Below, piece by piece: positions 17,061 through 26,406 of a stretch of DNA of 64,000 nt. How positions within the stretch are numbered: position 1 is the first letter of the stretch; the number at the start of each line of letters is the position of its first letter. The DNA comes from Dyella amyloliquefaciens (lineage in GTDB: Bacteria; Pseudomonadota; Gammaproteobacteria; Xanthomonadales; Rhodanobacteraceae). Under the pieces are notes generated by a model, which made no database searches, was not told the DNA's origin, and saw nothing but the letters and a program-made list of their open reading frames with translations. The stretch is taken from the NCBI RefSeq assembly GCF_004296575.1, contig NZ_SAYT01000004.1, forward strand, positions 62,001 through 126,000, given 5' to 3'. The position numbers were made by a program, and so were the translations under genes.

Positions 17061-17927
17061 ATGAGTCGACCTGATGTGAAGGCCTTTTTCGACGAGCCGA
17101 CCAACACCTTCAGTTATGTGGTGTGGGACCCGTCCACGCGCAAAGCCGCGGTGATCGACAGCGTGCTGGATTACGACGCCGCGTCCGGCCGCATCCGGCA
17201 TGAGTCAGCCGACGCCATGATCGCCTGCGTCGAGTCGAATGACCTGTCGCTCGAATGGGTCATCGACACGCACGTGCATGCCGATCACCTTTCCGCCGCG
17301 CCGTACGTGAAATCGCGGCTGGGCGGACGGATGGCGATCGGCGAGCATATCCGCGACGTGCAGCAGACCTTCGGCAAGCTGTTCAACGCGGGTCCTGCGT
17401 TCCGCAGCGACGGCAGCCAGTTCGACCATCTGTTCAAGGACGGTGAGTCATACCGCCTCGGCAGCATCGATGCCGTGGCCATGCATACGCCCGGGCATAC
17501 GCCGGCCTGCATGACCCACGTGATCGGCGATGCCGCCTTTGTCGGCGACACGCTCTTCATGCCCGACTACGGCACCGCACGCTGCGACTTCCCCGGTGGC
17601 AACGCACGCACGCTGTATCGCTCGATCCAGCGCATTTTCACCTTGCCGCCGTCCACCCGCGTATTCATGTGCCATGACTACAAGGCGCCGGGTCGCGATG
17701 TGTTCGCCCACGAGACCACCGTCGGCCAGGAACTCAGTGGCAACGTGCATGTGCGCGAAGGCGTCGACGAAGAAGCCTTCGTGCGCCTGCGCGAAGGCCG
17801 CGACGCCACGCTGCCAGTGCCGCGGCTGTTGTTTCCCTCAGTGCAGGTGAACATGTGCGCGGGCCAATTGCCTCCCGCCGAGGACAACGGCGTCAGCTAT
17901 CTGAAGATTCCGCTCAACGCGTTCTGA
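17061..17927 (+). CDS. MBL-fold persulfide dioxygenase-like enzyme (ETHE1/Blh family)
   Basis: 288 residues from ATG 17061 (MSRPDVKAFFDEPTNTF). ATG 17052 is also possible. Metal ligands are visible in THVHADHLSAAPYV, in MHTPGHTPACMTHV and in GDTLFMPDYGTARCDFPGG. The last block is typical of ETHE1/sulfur dioxygenases rather than of glyoxalase II. Such enzymes oxidise glutathione persulfide to sulfite with a single iron. Within an operon of YeeE/YedE channels and a BigR-type regulator it fits the Blh protein of Xylella and Agrobacterium, which detoxifies hydrogen sulfide. No rhodanese domain is fused here. Confidence 0.92.
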   Translation: MSRPDVKAFFDEPTNTFSYVVWDPSTRKAAVIDSVLDYDAASGRIRHESADAMIACVESNDLSLEWVIDTHVHADHLSAAPYVKSRLGGRMAIGEHIRDVQQTFGKLFNAGPAFRSDGSQFDHLFKDGESYRLGSIDAVAMHTPGHTPACMTHVIGDAAFVGDTLFMPDYGTARCDFPGGNARTLYRSIQRIFTLPPSTRVFMCHDYKAPGRDVFAHETTVGQELSGNVHVREGVDEEAFVRLREGRDATLPVPRLLFPSVQVNMCAGQLPPAEDNGVSYLKIPLNAF

Positions 17928-17945
17928 AGCGCCTGCGCCCAAACG

Positions 17946-18293
17946 ATGAACCGTCCCGTCAAATCCGTTACCCCGCGCCGACGCAAGCCAGCGATGGATA
18001 TGGCCAGCATGCAGCGCCACGCCGACGAGGCGGTGGCGGTGCTCAAGGCCATGGGCAGCCAGAACCGGCTACTGCTGCTGTGCGAACTGCTGGAGGGCGA
18101 GCGATCCGTCAACGATCTCGCCGCCTCGCTGGGCCTGGCCCAGAGCGTGGTGTCGCAACATCTGTCGTTGCTACGACGCGATGGACTGGTCGCTGGCCGG
18201 CGCGAAGCGCAATCGATCTACTACGTCATCAGCGACCAACGGGTGCATGCGCTGATGGCACGCCTGTTCGAACTGTTCTGTGTCGATGAATAG
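17946..18293 (+). CDS. ArsR/SmtB family repressor of the BigR/SqrR sulfide-sensing type
   Basis: 115 residues. The winged HTH core is LLLLCELLEGERSVNDLAAS then LGLAQSVVSQHLSLLRRDGL. Cys46 (in RLLLLCELL) and Cys112 (in LFELFCVDE) lie 66 residues apart. This is the same separation as the thiol pair that forms a disulfide or polysulfide bridge in BigR (Cys42/Cys108) and SqrR (Cys41/Cys107). The protein should leave DNA when persulfides link these cysteines, derepressing the operon. It is the last gene of the unit, 18 bp after the MBL enzyme, so it would repress its own synthesis. The basic N-terminal extension is longer than average. Confidence 0.92.
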   Translation: MNRPVKSVTPRRRKPAMDMASMQRHADEAVAVLKAMGSQNRLLLLCELLEGERSVNDLAASLGLAQSVVSQHLSLLRRDGLVAGRREAQSIYYVISDQRVHALMARLFELFCVDE

Positions 18294-18359
18294 ACGGCAG
18301 CCGCCACGCGGGTTGGATATTCCGCGCAGGTGCTGCATGGCATGAAGTCGTCGCCGGGG

Positions 18360-18385
18360 CCCTCTCCCCCGTGCGGGGGAGAGGG
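18360..18385. repeat. CCCTCTCC-type palindromic intergenic repeat
   Basis: An 11-bp perfect stem (18360-18370 with 18375-18385) around GTGC, of the CCCTCTCCC/GGGAGAGGG class. A related copy occurs at 36582-36699. Between the convergent BigR-like and CsbD genes it may serve as a shared transcript end. Confidence 0.75.
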
Positions 18386-18396
18386 TGCCAGGATAT

Positions 18397-18603
18397 TCAG
18401 TGGTGACGCATTTCCTTCTCGAAAGCCTTCACCTGCTTGTCGGCCTCGTCGCGCGCCATGCCATAGCGCTCCTGCAGCCTGCCCGAAAGATATTCGGCGT
18501 TGCCTTCCGCGACCTTGAGGTCGTCGTCGGTGAGCTTGCCCCAGTGTGACTTGATCTTGCCGCTGAGCTGCTTCCAATTGCCCTGGATGGTGTCCTGGTT
18601 CAT
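18397..18603 (-). CDS. CsbD family stress-response protein
   Basis: 68 residues and complete: [20 protein letters not shown] then [15 protein letters not shown], the conserved CsbD core. It is a hydrophilic, charged protein similar in size to E. coli YjbJ. CsbD proteins are abundant under general stress and in stationary phase, with unknown biochemistry. It is divergent from the HdeD-type gene with about 280 bp between the starts, suggesting a shared stress-responsive control region. Confidence 0.95.
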   Translation of the reverse strand: MNQDTIQGNWKQLSGKIKSHWGKLTDDDLKVAEGNAEYLSGRLQERYGMARDEADKQVKAFEKEMRHH

Positions 18604-18886
18604 TGGGTTTTACCTCATGGAGATGGAGGGGGTGCAACGCGCATTGCGGGGTCGATTCGAGCAGCGCCGCGGTTAAGTGCGTGTTCCCAACGTGTCGCCA
18701 TCGAGTCGTCCCGGTTCATCTTCGTGGGATGCGGCGCATTGCGGCGTTCGCATCGCGTCGACACGAAAGATGCGTCGATGGCGTCTCGGCGGGACGGGCG
18801 ACAGCCGCCGACAGCATCGAATGTGCATGCCGTTGCAGCGATGGGCGGCCTCGTGGCCGCCCCCCAACATCAAGGAGGGTCACGTC

Positions 18887-19438
18887 ATGGCTTTTGCGTT
18901 GCGAAAGGGGGTGGGCCGTACGGGGTGGGTGCTGATCATCTATGGAGTGATCTCGATCCTGTTCGGATTGAGTGCACTCGTCTGGCCCGGTTCTACCGTG
19001 GTGGCGCTGGCCTGGGCCTTCGGCGTGATGTCGCTGGCGGAGGGCATCGTCAGCGTGTTCGCGCTGTTCAATCGGGACGTTGCCATCTCGCGAGGCTGGC
19101 TGGTGCTGTACGCCATCGCATCCATCGTGTTCGGCCTGCTGGCCATCTGGCATCCACTCGCGGTGGTGAGCGTGCTGCTGGTTTTCCTTGCGGTATGGCT
19201 GATCGTGGCCGGCATCTATCGCATCATGTTCGCCATCCGCGTGCGCAAGGAGATCGAAGGCGAATGGATGATCGCGCTGAGCGGCGTGCTGGCCATCCTG
19301 CTGGGCGGCATGTTCGTGGCCTATCCGGCGGCGGGCCTGCTCACCATCGCGATCTGGATCGGCGTGGCGGCATTGATCTATGGCGTGCTTCAGCTCGCGG
19401 CCGGCATCAGGTTGCACCGGGTGAAGGCGATCCTCTGA
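18887..19438 (+). CDS. HdeD family membrane protein (acid/stress resistance)
   Basis: 183 residues from ATG 18887, with AAGGAGG (18872-18878) at ideal spacing. The open frame continues upstream, but the perfect Shine-Dalgarno decides the start. Six membrane helices in three pairs follow the HdeD/DUF308 pattern: GWVLIIYGVISILFGLSALV, WLVLYAIASIVFGLLAIWHP and MIALSGVLAILLGGMFVAYP. In E. coli HdeD contributes to acid resistance at high cell density. It is divergent from CsbD and ends at a bidirectional terminator. Confidence 0.93.
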   Translation: MAFALRKGVGRTGWVLIIYGVISILFGLSALVWPGSTVVALAWAFGVMSLAEGIVSVFALFNRDVAISRGWLVLYAIASIVFGLLAIWHPLAVVSVLLVFLAVWLIVAGIYRIMFAIRVRKEIEGEWMIALSGVLAILLGGMFVAYPAAGLLTIAIWIGVAALIYGVLQLAAGIRLHRVKAIL

Positions 19439-19464
19439 GCCATCTCTGCGCGACCTGCAAAGAA

Positions 19465-19490
19465 AAGGCGCCGCAAGGCGCCTTCTCTTT
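19465..19490. terminator. Bidirectional terminator between convergent HdeD and lipoprotein genes
   Basis: An 8-bp stem AAGGCGCC (19465-19472) / GGCGCCTT (19477-19484) with a GCAA tetraloop. A TTCTCTTT tract follows on the plus strand and TTTTCTTT on the minus strand, so it can end both transcripts. Confidence 0.88.
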
Positions 19491-19510
19491 GATGCGATGG
19501 ATGAATGGGC

Positions 19511-20116
19511 TCAGCTGCGTACGTCGAAAGCCTCGGTCGCGACGGTCTTGCCGTTGAGCGAGATGTCCACCTTGTACTTGCCTTGCGGCCACGCATTCGG
19601 ATTCTGCACCTTGAATGTGGTGATGGCGGGGCCATTGGTGGCGATCGATTCGCTGGTGGTGCTGAAAGGCTGCTCCTTGCCTTCCACATAGCTCCACTTC
19701 GCGTTCAGCGTCGCGTTGTCGGTGTTGCCGGTGGTGGCGACGCTCGCATAGATGTCCTTCTCCTGCGGCCTGAAGCTGCGCTGCTCGCGGCTGATGGCGA
19801 GCGAGGCATCGACTGCGCTGCCGATCGTCACGGAAGTGACCTTGATGCTTTCGGCAGGCTTGATGCTGGCGGACTTGCCGGAGGTGCTCGCCGGCGGCGG
19901 CGTTGCTTCCGGTTGTGCCGCCGAGCCACTCGGTGAAGGCATGGTGGGCGCAGTGGACGCAGGTGCCGGTGCCGCCGGCGTTGGCGCGCTGCTGGCAGCA
20001 GGTGCGCCCGGTGGCGGTGTATTGGTTTCCTGATCGTTCTTGCCGCACGCGCTGAGCATCAGCAGGCCGGCAAGGGTCGTGCAGTACAGAGCGGTGTTGC
20101 GTGCCTGAATCTTCAT
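19511..20116 (-). CDS. Hypothetical outer-membrane or periplasmic lipoprotein
   Basis: 201 residues from ATG 20116 (MKIQARNTALYCTTLAGLLM), with GGGG at good spacing. Lipobox LSAC is followed by GKND; the Asp at +4 or +5 is not the +2 retention signal, so outer-membrane sorting is plausible. A low-complexity Pro/Ala/Ser/Thr linker (about residues 30-85) leads to a compact all-beta domain (about 90-201) with VTIGSAVDASLAIS, ASVATTGNTDNATLNAKW and PNAWPQGKYKVDISLNGK. This looks like an immunoglobulin-like fold. The same architecture is common in this order, but I know of no function. Confidence 0.8.
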   Translation of the reverse strand: MKIQARNTALYCTTLAGLLMLSACGKNDQETNTPPPGAPAASSAPTPAAPAPASTAPTMPSPSGSAAQPEATPPPASTSGKSASIKPAESIKVTSVTIGSAVDASLAISREQRSFRPQEKDIYASVATTGNTDNATLNAKWSYVEGKEQPFSTTSESIATNGPAITTFKVQNPNAWPQGKYKVDISLNGKTVATEAFDVRS

Positions 20117-20274
20117 GACGAACCCCGTGGCTGGTGGCGGAACACACACCCGACCGGCCATGCCGAACGCCGGGCGCCTGGTGCAGACAGGCTAGTCCTG
20201 TGGGACTGAAGCCTCGATTACCGAGCGTCTCACTGCCAACATGACTTTCCCGAATGCGGCAAGTAAACGGTCTG

Positions 20275-21099
20275 TTATTGCCGCGCGCCGCGTGGATTGC
20301 CGGGCATTTCCGTGCCCGTGCTGCGATACGGATTGATATCGAGGCCACCACGCCGCGTATACCGCGCATACACACTGAGCTGTTCGGGATGGCAGCGGGC
20401 CATCACGTCCACGAAGATGCGCTCCACGCATTGCTCGTGGAACTCGTTGTGGTTGCGGAACGAAACGAGGTAGCGCAGCAGGCCCGCACGGTCCATCGGC
20501 GCGCCGCGATAGTGGATCTGTACGCTGCCCCAGTCGGGCTGCCCGGTCACCGGGCAATTGGAGCGCAGCAGGTCCGACACCAGGGTTTCTTCCACGACAG
20601 GCTGCGTGGCATCGGCCGAGAGGTAGTCGGCGCGCGGCGGGCCGTAGTCGCCGATCTCCACATCCAGGCCGTCGACGGACTCGCCGACCAGGTCGGTGGT
20701 GGCATGTCCTTTCGCGCGCGGTTCGGCCAGCAGCACCTGCACGGGTGCGCCCGCTGCCGCGGAAAGGTCGCGCAGCAGCACGGCCAGCAGCGCATCGGTG
20801 CTGTCCATGCGCTCCTGCGAGAAGCCGTTGAGATACAGCTTGAACGACTTCGACTCGATGATGTTGGGCGATTCGGCCGGCACGCGGAATTCCGCCAGTG
20901 CCACCACGGGCTTGCCGCGCGCGTCCAGCCACGACAGTTCGTAGGCGTTCCATACATCCACGCCGTGGAACGGCAGCGGTTGGGTTACGCCAATCTCGTC
21001 GCGCTTGCCGCTGCGCGGAATCGGGAACAGGAGGGCAGGGTCATAGCGGTCGGCATAGACGGTGGTCTTGCCGAGCGGGGAATGTTCGGGAGTGCTCAT
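20275..21099 (-). CDS. queF: NADPH-dependent 7-cyano-7-deazaguanine reductase QueF (long, type II)
   Basis: 274 residues, the usual length for the two-domain QueF of gammaproteobacteria. The QueF motif is [12 protein letters not shown] (about 82-93), Cys182 in [14 protein letters not shown] is the thioimide-forming nucleophile, and Asp189 assists. [10 protein letters not shown] (220-229) supplies the substrate-binding His-Glu. It reduces preQ0 to preQ1 with NADPH for queuosine synthesis in tRNA. The gene stands alone, without other que genes in the window. Confidence 0.97.
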   Translation of the reverse strand: MSTPEHSPLGKTTVYADRYDPALLFPIPRSGKRDEIGVTQPLPFHGVDVWNAYELSWLDARGKPVVALAEFRVPAESPNIIESKSFKLYLNGFSQERMDSTDALLAVLLRDLSAAAGAPVQVLLAEPRAKGHATTDLVGESVDGLDVEIGDYGPPRADYLSADATQPVVEETLVSDLLRSNCPVTGQPDWGSVQIHYRGAPMDRAGLLRYLVSFRNHNEFHEQCVERIFVDVMARCHPEQLSVYARYTRRGGLDINPYRSTGTEMPGNPRGARQ

Positions 21100-21234
21100 C
21101 CCGCCATTCTACCGCCCCGTGCCCATGGACATCGCACGAAGCTGCGCCCGCGACCATGACGACTGGCCCAGTTCACCGGCCAGTGCGCTTCCTATAGTGT
21201 CCGGTGATATTGGGGAGCCGAAGGAAACCGCCTG

Positions 21235-23256
21235 ATGAAGAAACTTGCCCTGGCTGGCCGCATTGCGGCGGGCCTGCTCGTGGCCGCCGCCGTGCCGGCG
21301 CCTGCCCATGCCGACGGCACCGACGCCGGCTTCGACCCGCAGGCGCTGTTTGCGCCGCTATCCCTGCCGAACGCCGCGAATGCCTTCCGTGGAGGCTCCG
21401 GCAAGCCGGGCCCGCTGTTCTGGCAGAACCGCGTCGACTACGCCATCCAGGCCGAGATCGACCCCGCCTCGCACACGCTGCGCGGCGACGAGACCATCAC
21501 CTATACCAACCGCAGCCCCGACGCACTCGACGTACTGTGGGTGCAGCTGGACCAGAACGCGTATCGCCGCGACTCGCGCGGTACGCTCGGTGCCGAGGTG
21601 CAGTGGGTGCAGCCGGGCCAGACTGCGCAACGTCGCAACTCGCGCCGTTCGCGTCCGGAAAACGCATTTACCGAGGGCTATCAGCTCGACGCGGTCGAGA
21701 TCGACGGCAAGCCCGTGCATTTCCTCGTCGACGACACGCGCCTGCGCGTGGACCTTCCGGAGGCGCTGGCCGGTAACGGCAAGCAGCTGAAGCTGCGCAT
21801 CCGCTACCACTACACGGTGCCGGGCACCTGGGGTGGGCGCACCGCGGTGACGCCGACCAAGAACGGCGACATCTACGAGATTGCGCAGTGGTTCCCGCGC
21901 ATGGCGGTATACGACGACCTGCGCGGATGGGACACGCTGCCCTACCTGGGTTCGGAGTTCTACCTGGAATACGGCGACATCGACTACGCCGTGACCGTGC
22001 CGTGGAACTACCTCGTCGCCGGCTCCGGCGCCCTGGTCAATCCAAAGGAAGTGCTGACCGCGACGCAGCAGCAGCGCTTGGCGCAGGCCGCGCAGAGCGA
22101 CGCCACGGTGATGATCCGCACGCCGCAGGAAGTGAACGATCCGTCCAGCCGTCCCAAACAGAGCGGCACGCAGACGTGGCGCTTCCACATGGACCACACG
22201 CGTGACGTGGCTTTTGCCGCGTCGCCCGCGTTCGTGTGGGATGCCGCGCGCATCAATCTGCCGGAGGGCAAGCATTCGATGGCGATGTCGGTGTACCCGG
22301 TCGAAGGCGTGGGCAAGGACCAGTGGAACCGTTCCACCGAATACGTGAAGGGCGCGATCGAGCACTTCTCGTCCAAGTGGTATCCGTACCCGTGGCCGGC
22401 GGCGGTGAACCTCGGTGGCCATGGCGCGGGCATGGAGTATCCGGGCATCGTGTTCGACGGCTACGACGACAAGGGGCCGATGCTGTTCTGGATCACCGCG
22501 CATGAGATCGGCCACACCTGGTTCCCGATGATCGTCGGCTCGGACGAACGCCGCCACGCGTTCATGGACGAAGGCTTCAACACCTTCATCGACGTGTACG
22601 CGTCCGATGCCTTCAACAAGGGCGAATTCGCACCCAAGCGCGACAGCGAGTACGCCCCCAAGGGCGGCAACCCGGTCGACGAGATCCTGCCGTTGCTGGC
22701 CGATCCGGACGCACCGACGATGATGGCGCCGGCCGATTCGGTGTCCGAGAAGTACCGCCACTCGGTGAGCTACTTCAAGGGCGCGCTGGGCCTGGTGCTG
22801 CTGCGCGAGCAGATCCTCGGACCGGAGCGTTTCGATCCCGCGTTCCGCAAGTACATCGCCACGTGGGCGTACCACCATCCGTCGCCGTCCGACTTCTTCC
22901 GCTTCATGAGCAGCGAGGCGGGCGAGGATCTGTCCTGGTGGTGGCGTGGCTGGTACCTCAACAACTGGCAGCTGGACATGGGCGTGACCGCGGCCCGCTA
23001 CGTCGACAACGACCCGGCCAAGGGTGTCGTGGTGAAGCTGGAAAGCAAGCAGAAGCTGGTGATGCCGGCCACGCTGCGTATCGATTTTGCCGATGGCACG
23101 CACGAGGATGAGCGTCTGCCGGTCGAGGCCTGGCACCAGAGCGCGACGCCGGCGCTGGAGCTGCGCACGAGCAAGCGCATCAGCAAGATCACGCTCGATC
23201 CGGACCACAAGTTGCCGGATGCGGATCGCAGCAATAACAGCTATACGATGCCTTGA
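21235..23256 (+). CDS. M1 family zinc metallopeptidase, secreted
   Basis: 673 residues with a signal peptide (IAAGLLVAAAVPAPAHA). An N-terminal beta domain leads to the gluzincin core: GGHGAGMEYPG (about 394-404) replaces the GAMEN exopeptidase motif, HEIGHTWF (423-430) binds zinc, and Glu446 in MDEGFNT is the third ligand. YRHSVSYFKGALGLVLLREQ carries the catalytic tyrosine region. It lacks the long C-terminal helical domain of PepN and resembles the shorter bacterial aminopeptidase group. Expected role: peptide degradation in the periplasm or outside the cell, together with the S10 peptidases seen earlier. Confidence 0.93.
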   Translation: MKKLALAGRIAAGLLVAAAVPAPAHADGTDAGFDPQALFAPLSLPNAANAFRGGSGKPGPLFWQNRVDYAIQAEIDPASHTLRGDETITYTNRSPDALDVLWVQLDQNAYRRDSRGTLGAEVQWVQPGQTAQRRNSRRSRPENAFTEGYQLDAVEIDGKPVHFLVDDTRLRVDLPEALAGNGKQLKLRIRYHYTVPGTWGGRTAVTPTKNGDIYEIAQWFPRMAVYDDLRGWDTLPYLGSEFYLEYGDIDYAVTVPWNYLVAGSGALVNPKEVLTATQQQRLAQAAQSDATVMIRTPQEVNDPSSRPKQSGTQTWRFHMDHTRDVAFAASPAFVWDAARINLPEGKHSMAMSVYPVEGVGKDQWNRSTEYVKGAIEHFSSKWYPYPWPAAVNLGGHGAGMEYPGIVFDGYDDKGPMLFWITAHEIGHTWFPMIVGSDERRHAFMDEGFNTFIDVYASDAFNKGEFAPKRDSEYAPKGGNPVDEILPLLADPDAPTMMAPADSVSEKYRHSVSYFKGALGLVLLREQILGPERFDPAFRKYIATWAYHHPSPSDFFRFMSSEAGEDLSWWWRGWYLNNWQLDMGVTAARYVDNDPAKGVVVKLESKQKLVMPATLRIDFADGTHEDERLPVEAWHQSATPALELRTSKRISKITLDPDHKLPDADRSNNSYTMP

Positions 23257-23264
23257 GGAACGCT

Positions 23265-23389
23265 CGTCATCCCGGCGCAGGCCGGGATCCAGCAGCGACA
23301 CGGTTCGGTTCTCTCGATGACGCTCGTGACGTGTTATCGCGACAACCTATTACCGAGGAAACTGGATCCCGGCCTGCGCCGGGATGACG
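23265..23389. repeat. REP doublet (inverted 28-bp copies, BIME-like)
   Basis: A 28-bp sequence at 23265-23292 is repeated perfectly in inverted orientation at 23362-23389. Each copy contains its own dyad (CCCGGCGCAGGCCGGG). A 69-bp AT-richer spacer separates them. This GTCATCCCGG...CCGGGATCCAG type is a widespread mobile REP family. It separates the M1 peptidase stop from the acylase gene. Confidence 0.9.
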
Positions 23390-23438
23390 GCGAAGAGGCG
23401 GGCAAGACTCAACGACAGGGCCGCGCGAGTACAGATAA

Positions 23439-25649
23439 GTGACCACCAAGACCTTTTCTCCGCGCTCCCATCACGGGGCCATCCGTGCCTTGTCGTTTGC
23501 CCTCCTGCTCACCCTTGGCCATAACGCAGCGGCACAAACCTCCGACCAGACCCGCTGGCAGGCGGAAGCCAAGGCCGTCACGGTCGCCCGCGACGATTGG
23601 GGCATCGCCCACGTGCACGGCAAGACCGATGCCGACGCGGTATTCGGCATGGCCTATACCCAGGCCGAGGACGACTTCAATCGCGTCGAGACGAACTATC
23701 TCAACTCGCTCGGCTGGCTGGCGCAGGCGGAAGGCGAGAAAGCGATCTGGTCGGACCTTCGGCAGCAGCTGTGGATCGATTCCGCCGAACTGAAGCGTCT
23801 CTACGCCAAGAGCCCCGCCTGGCTGCAGTCGTTGATGAACGCCTGGGCCGACGGTCTCAACTACTATCTCGCCACCCACCCCGACGTGCATCCGCGCGTG
23901 ATCACGCACTTCGAGCCGTGGATGGCGCTGAGCTTCAGCGAAGGCAGCATCGGCGGCGATATCGAGCGCGTCTCGCTGAAGGACCTGCAGGCGTTCTACG
24001 GCAAGACCGACGACAAGGTGGCCTTCGTCGATACGCCCTCGAGCTGGGCCGAGCCCACCGGTTCCAACGGTATTGCCATCGCGCCCAAGCTCACCGCGGA
24101 CGGCCATGCGCTGCTGCTGATCAATCCGCACACCTCGTTCTTCTTCCGTTCCGAATTGCAGATGAGCAGCGACGCCGGCCTCGATGCGTACGGCGCGGTG
24201 ACCTGGGGCCAGTTCTTCATCTACCAGGGCTTCAACAAGCACATCGGCTGGATGCACACCTCGACCACCGCCGACGTGGTGGACGAGTTCGCCGAGACGA
24301 TCTCGCGCGAAGGCGGCAAGCTGAGCTACCGCTACGGCAAGGAACAGCGCCCGGTCACTACGCGCGAGATCCGCGTGGCCTACCGCAAGTCGGACGGCTC
24401 GATGGGCGAGCGCGCGTTCACCACCTATGCCACGCACCACGGTCCGGTGGTGCGCGAGAAGGACGGCAAGTGGATCGCCACCGCGTTGATGAACAAGCCG
24501 ATGGAAGCGCTGGAGCAAAGCTGGCTGCGCACCAAGGCCAATGACTTCGGCAGCTTCATGAAGATCGCCGAGCTCAAGGCCAACTCGTCCAACAACACCA
24601 TCTTCGCGGACGACAAGGGCAACATCGCGTACCTGCATCCGCAGTTCATTCCCAAGCGCGAAGACCGCTTCGATTACACCAAGCCCGTGGATGGCAGCGA
24701 TCCCGCCACTGACTGGCAGGGCCTGTTACCGCTCGACAGCGCGCCGCACCTGCTCAATCCGGCCAACGGCTGGATCATGAACACCAACAACTGGCCGTAT
24801 TCCGCTGCAGCCGCCTACAGTCCCAAGCGCGAGAACTATCCGCACTACATGGACAGCGTCGGCGAGAACCCGCGCGGCATCCACGCCACCATGGTGCTGA
24901 GCGACAAGCACGACTTCACCAAGGCGTCGCTGATCACCTCGGCCTTCGATTCCTATCTGCCGGCGTTTGCGCGACAGTTGCCGATCCTGGTGGCCGATTA
25001 CGACAAGCTGCCCGCAACCGATCCGCTGAAGAAGAAGCTGGCAGGCCCCATCGCGCTGCTGCGAGGCTGGGACTATCGCTGGGGCATCGCTTCGATGCCG
25101 ACCTCGCTGGCGGTGTTCTGGGGCGACACGCTGTGGGACAAGGTGGACAAGTCCGACGTGTCCGAAGGCCTTTCCGTCTACGACATCATGGCCGAGCGGG
25201 CAGGACCGAAAGCGCGCCTCGAGGCGCTGGCGGAAGCCGCCGATCGCCTCGAGAAGGACTTCGGCAGCTGGGGCGTGCCGTGGGGCGAGGTCAATCGCTA
25301 CCAGCGCGTCAATGGCGATATCCAACAGCCCTTCGATGACAGCAAGCCGAGCATCCCAGTGCCGTTCACTTCATCGCGCTGGGGTTCGCTGGCGTCTTTC
25401 GGCGCCCATCGCTGGCCCGGTACGCGTCGCTACTACGGCACCAGCGGCAACAGCTTCGTCGCCGTGGTCGAGTTCGGCGACAAGGTGAGCGCCCGCGCGA
25501 TCACCGCGGGTGGCGAGAGCGGCCATCCCGACTCGCCGCATTTCAACGACGAAGCAGAGCGCTACACCACGGGCAACCTGCGCAAGGTGTACTTCTGGCC
25601 GGAAGACCTGCAGGGTCACGTCGAGCGTACCTATCACCCGGGTTCGTGA
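23439..25649 (+). CDS. Penicillin acylase (Ntn-hydrolase) family protein, secreted
   Basis: 736 residues from a GTG at 23439. No in-frame ATG gives a signal peptide, so GTG is preferred. The signal ends near LGHNAAAQ. The alpha chain has VARDDWGIAHVHGKTDADAV and MAYTQAEDDFNRVE. Self-cleavage would expose Ser209 in WAEPTGSNGIAIAP. Beta-chain features include LLINPHTSFFF and GFNKHIGWMHTSTTADVVDEF. The family includes acyl-homoserine-lactone acylases (PvdQ, QuiP), penicillin and cephalosporin acylases, and aculeacin acylases. The closest activity cannot be fixed from sequence. It could degrade AHL signals or N-acyl peptides in the periplasm. Confidence 0.93.
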   Translation: MTTKTFSPRSHHGAIRALSFALLLTLGHNAAAQTSDQTRWQAEAKAVTVARDDWGIAHVHGKTDADAVFGMAYTQAEDDFNRVETNYLNSLGWLAQAEGEKAIWSDLRQQLWIDSAELKRLYAKSPAWLQSLMNAWADGLNYYLATHPDVHPRVITHFEPWMALSFSEGSIGGDIERVSLKDLQAFYGKTDDKVAFVDTPSSWAEPTGSNGIAIAPKLTADGHALLLINPHTSFFFRSELQMSSDAGLDAYGAVTWGQFFIYQGFNKHIGWMHTSTTADVVDEFAETISREGGKLSYRYGKEQRPVTTREIRVAYRKSDGSMGERAFTTYATHHGPVVREKDGKWIATALMNKPMEALEQSWLRTKANDFGSFMKIAELKANSSNNTIFADDKGNIAYLHPQFIPKREDRFDYTKPVDGSDPATDWQGLLPLDSAPHLLNPANGWIMNTNNWPYSAAAAYSPKRENYPHYMDSVGENPRGIHATMVLSDKHDFTKASLITSAFDSYLPAFARQLPILVADYDKLPATDPLKKKLAGPIALLRGWDYRWGIASMPTSLAVFWGDTLWDKVDKSDVSEGLSVYDIMAERAGPKARLEALAEAADRLEKDFGSWGVPWGEVNRYQRVNGDIQQPFDDSKPSIPVPFTSSRWGSLASFGAHRWPGTRRYYGTSGNSFVAVVEFGDKVSARAITAGGESGHPDSPHFNDEAERYTTGNLRKVYFWPEDLQGHVERTYHPGS

Positions 25650-25842
25650 TGACATGCGGGCGGCCGGGGATGGCTGCTTGAACGATGGCCACACGGTAAG
25701 ACGTTCGACTGCGCCCCGCGCGCGAATCACGCCCCGCGAACGACTCGCCGCACCCCGGGCACGATCCGCCGCATAACGCTGGCTCCCTGGATTCGCCATG
25801 GGCGTAATGGCGCCCATCGCCATCCACAAAGGGAGTTGCACC

Positions 25843-26346
25843 GTGAAGCCAGTCTGGTCCGCCTTGGGACTCATCTCGCTGTTCGTCATGCCGTTGCATG
25901 CCGCGGAAAACGGGGTCGGCACGCATGCCACCGACAATGCCCAGATCCTGCAGTTGGTCGAGCGCTTCAAGGGCGCCATCCGCGCCAAGGATGGGGAGAC
26001 CATGCACAGCCTGTTCTTGCCTGGCGGTTCGTGGTTGCAGGGCCTCGACAAGACATCGCTGGCGACTGTACGTACCAGGGAGCCCAATGCAAGGCAGTTC
26101 ATCCCGGGCAATTACGAACAATTTGCCAAGTTCGTCGGTTCATCGCCCAAGCCGATCGAGGAAACCTTCGACAACGTCCGCATCCAGACTGATGGCGTGG
26201 TCGGCACGGTGTATTTCGACTACCGCTTCCTCGCCGATGGCAAGGTCACCAATCACGGCGTGGAAACCTGGCAGCTGGTGAACACCGACGACGGCTGGAA
26301 GATCAGCGCGATGCTGTTCTCCGTCGTGCTTGATGACAAGCACTGA
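25843..26346 (+). CDS. NTF2/SnoaL-like secreted protein
   Basis: About 167 residues if started at GTG 25843 (VKPVWSALGLISLFVMPLHA), with GGGAG at good spacing. An upstream ATG (25798) would break the signal peptide. The mature part is one NTF2-like cone: ILQLVERFKGAIRAKDGETM, LFLPGGSWLQG, GTVYFDYRFLADGKVTNHG and ETWQLVNTDDGWKISAMLFS. This resembles DUF4440/SnoaL-type proteins. No catalytic residues are diagnostic. It is followed 60 bp later by a LytS-type kinase on the same strand, perhaps as an accessory of that unit. Confidence 0.78.
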   Translation: MKPVWSALGLISLFVMPLHAAENGVGTHATDNAQILQLVERFKGAIRAKDGETMHSLFLPGGSWLQGLDKTSLATVRTREPNARQFIPGNYEQFAKFVGSSPKPIEETFDNVRIQTDGVVGTVYFDYRFLADGKVTNHGVETWQLVNTDDGWKISAMLFSVVLDDKH

Positions 26347-26406
26347 CGATCGCTATACGGTGCGACGTGCGTCCGCCAGCGGGAGCGACGCTCCACGAGT
26401 ATCAGG

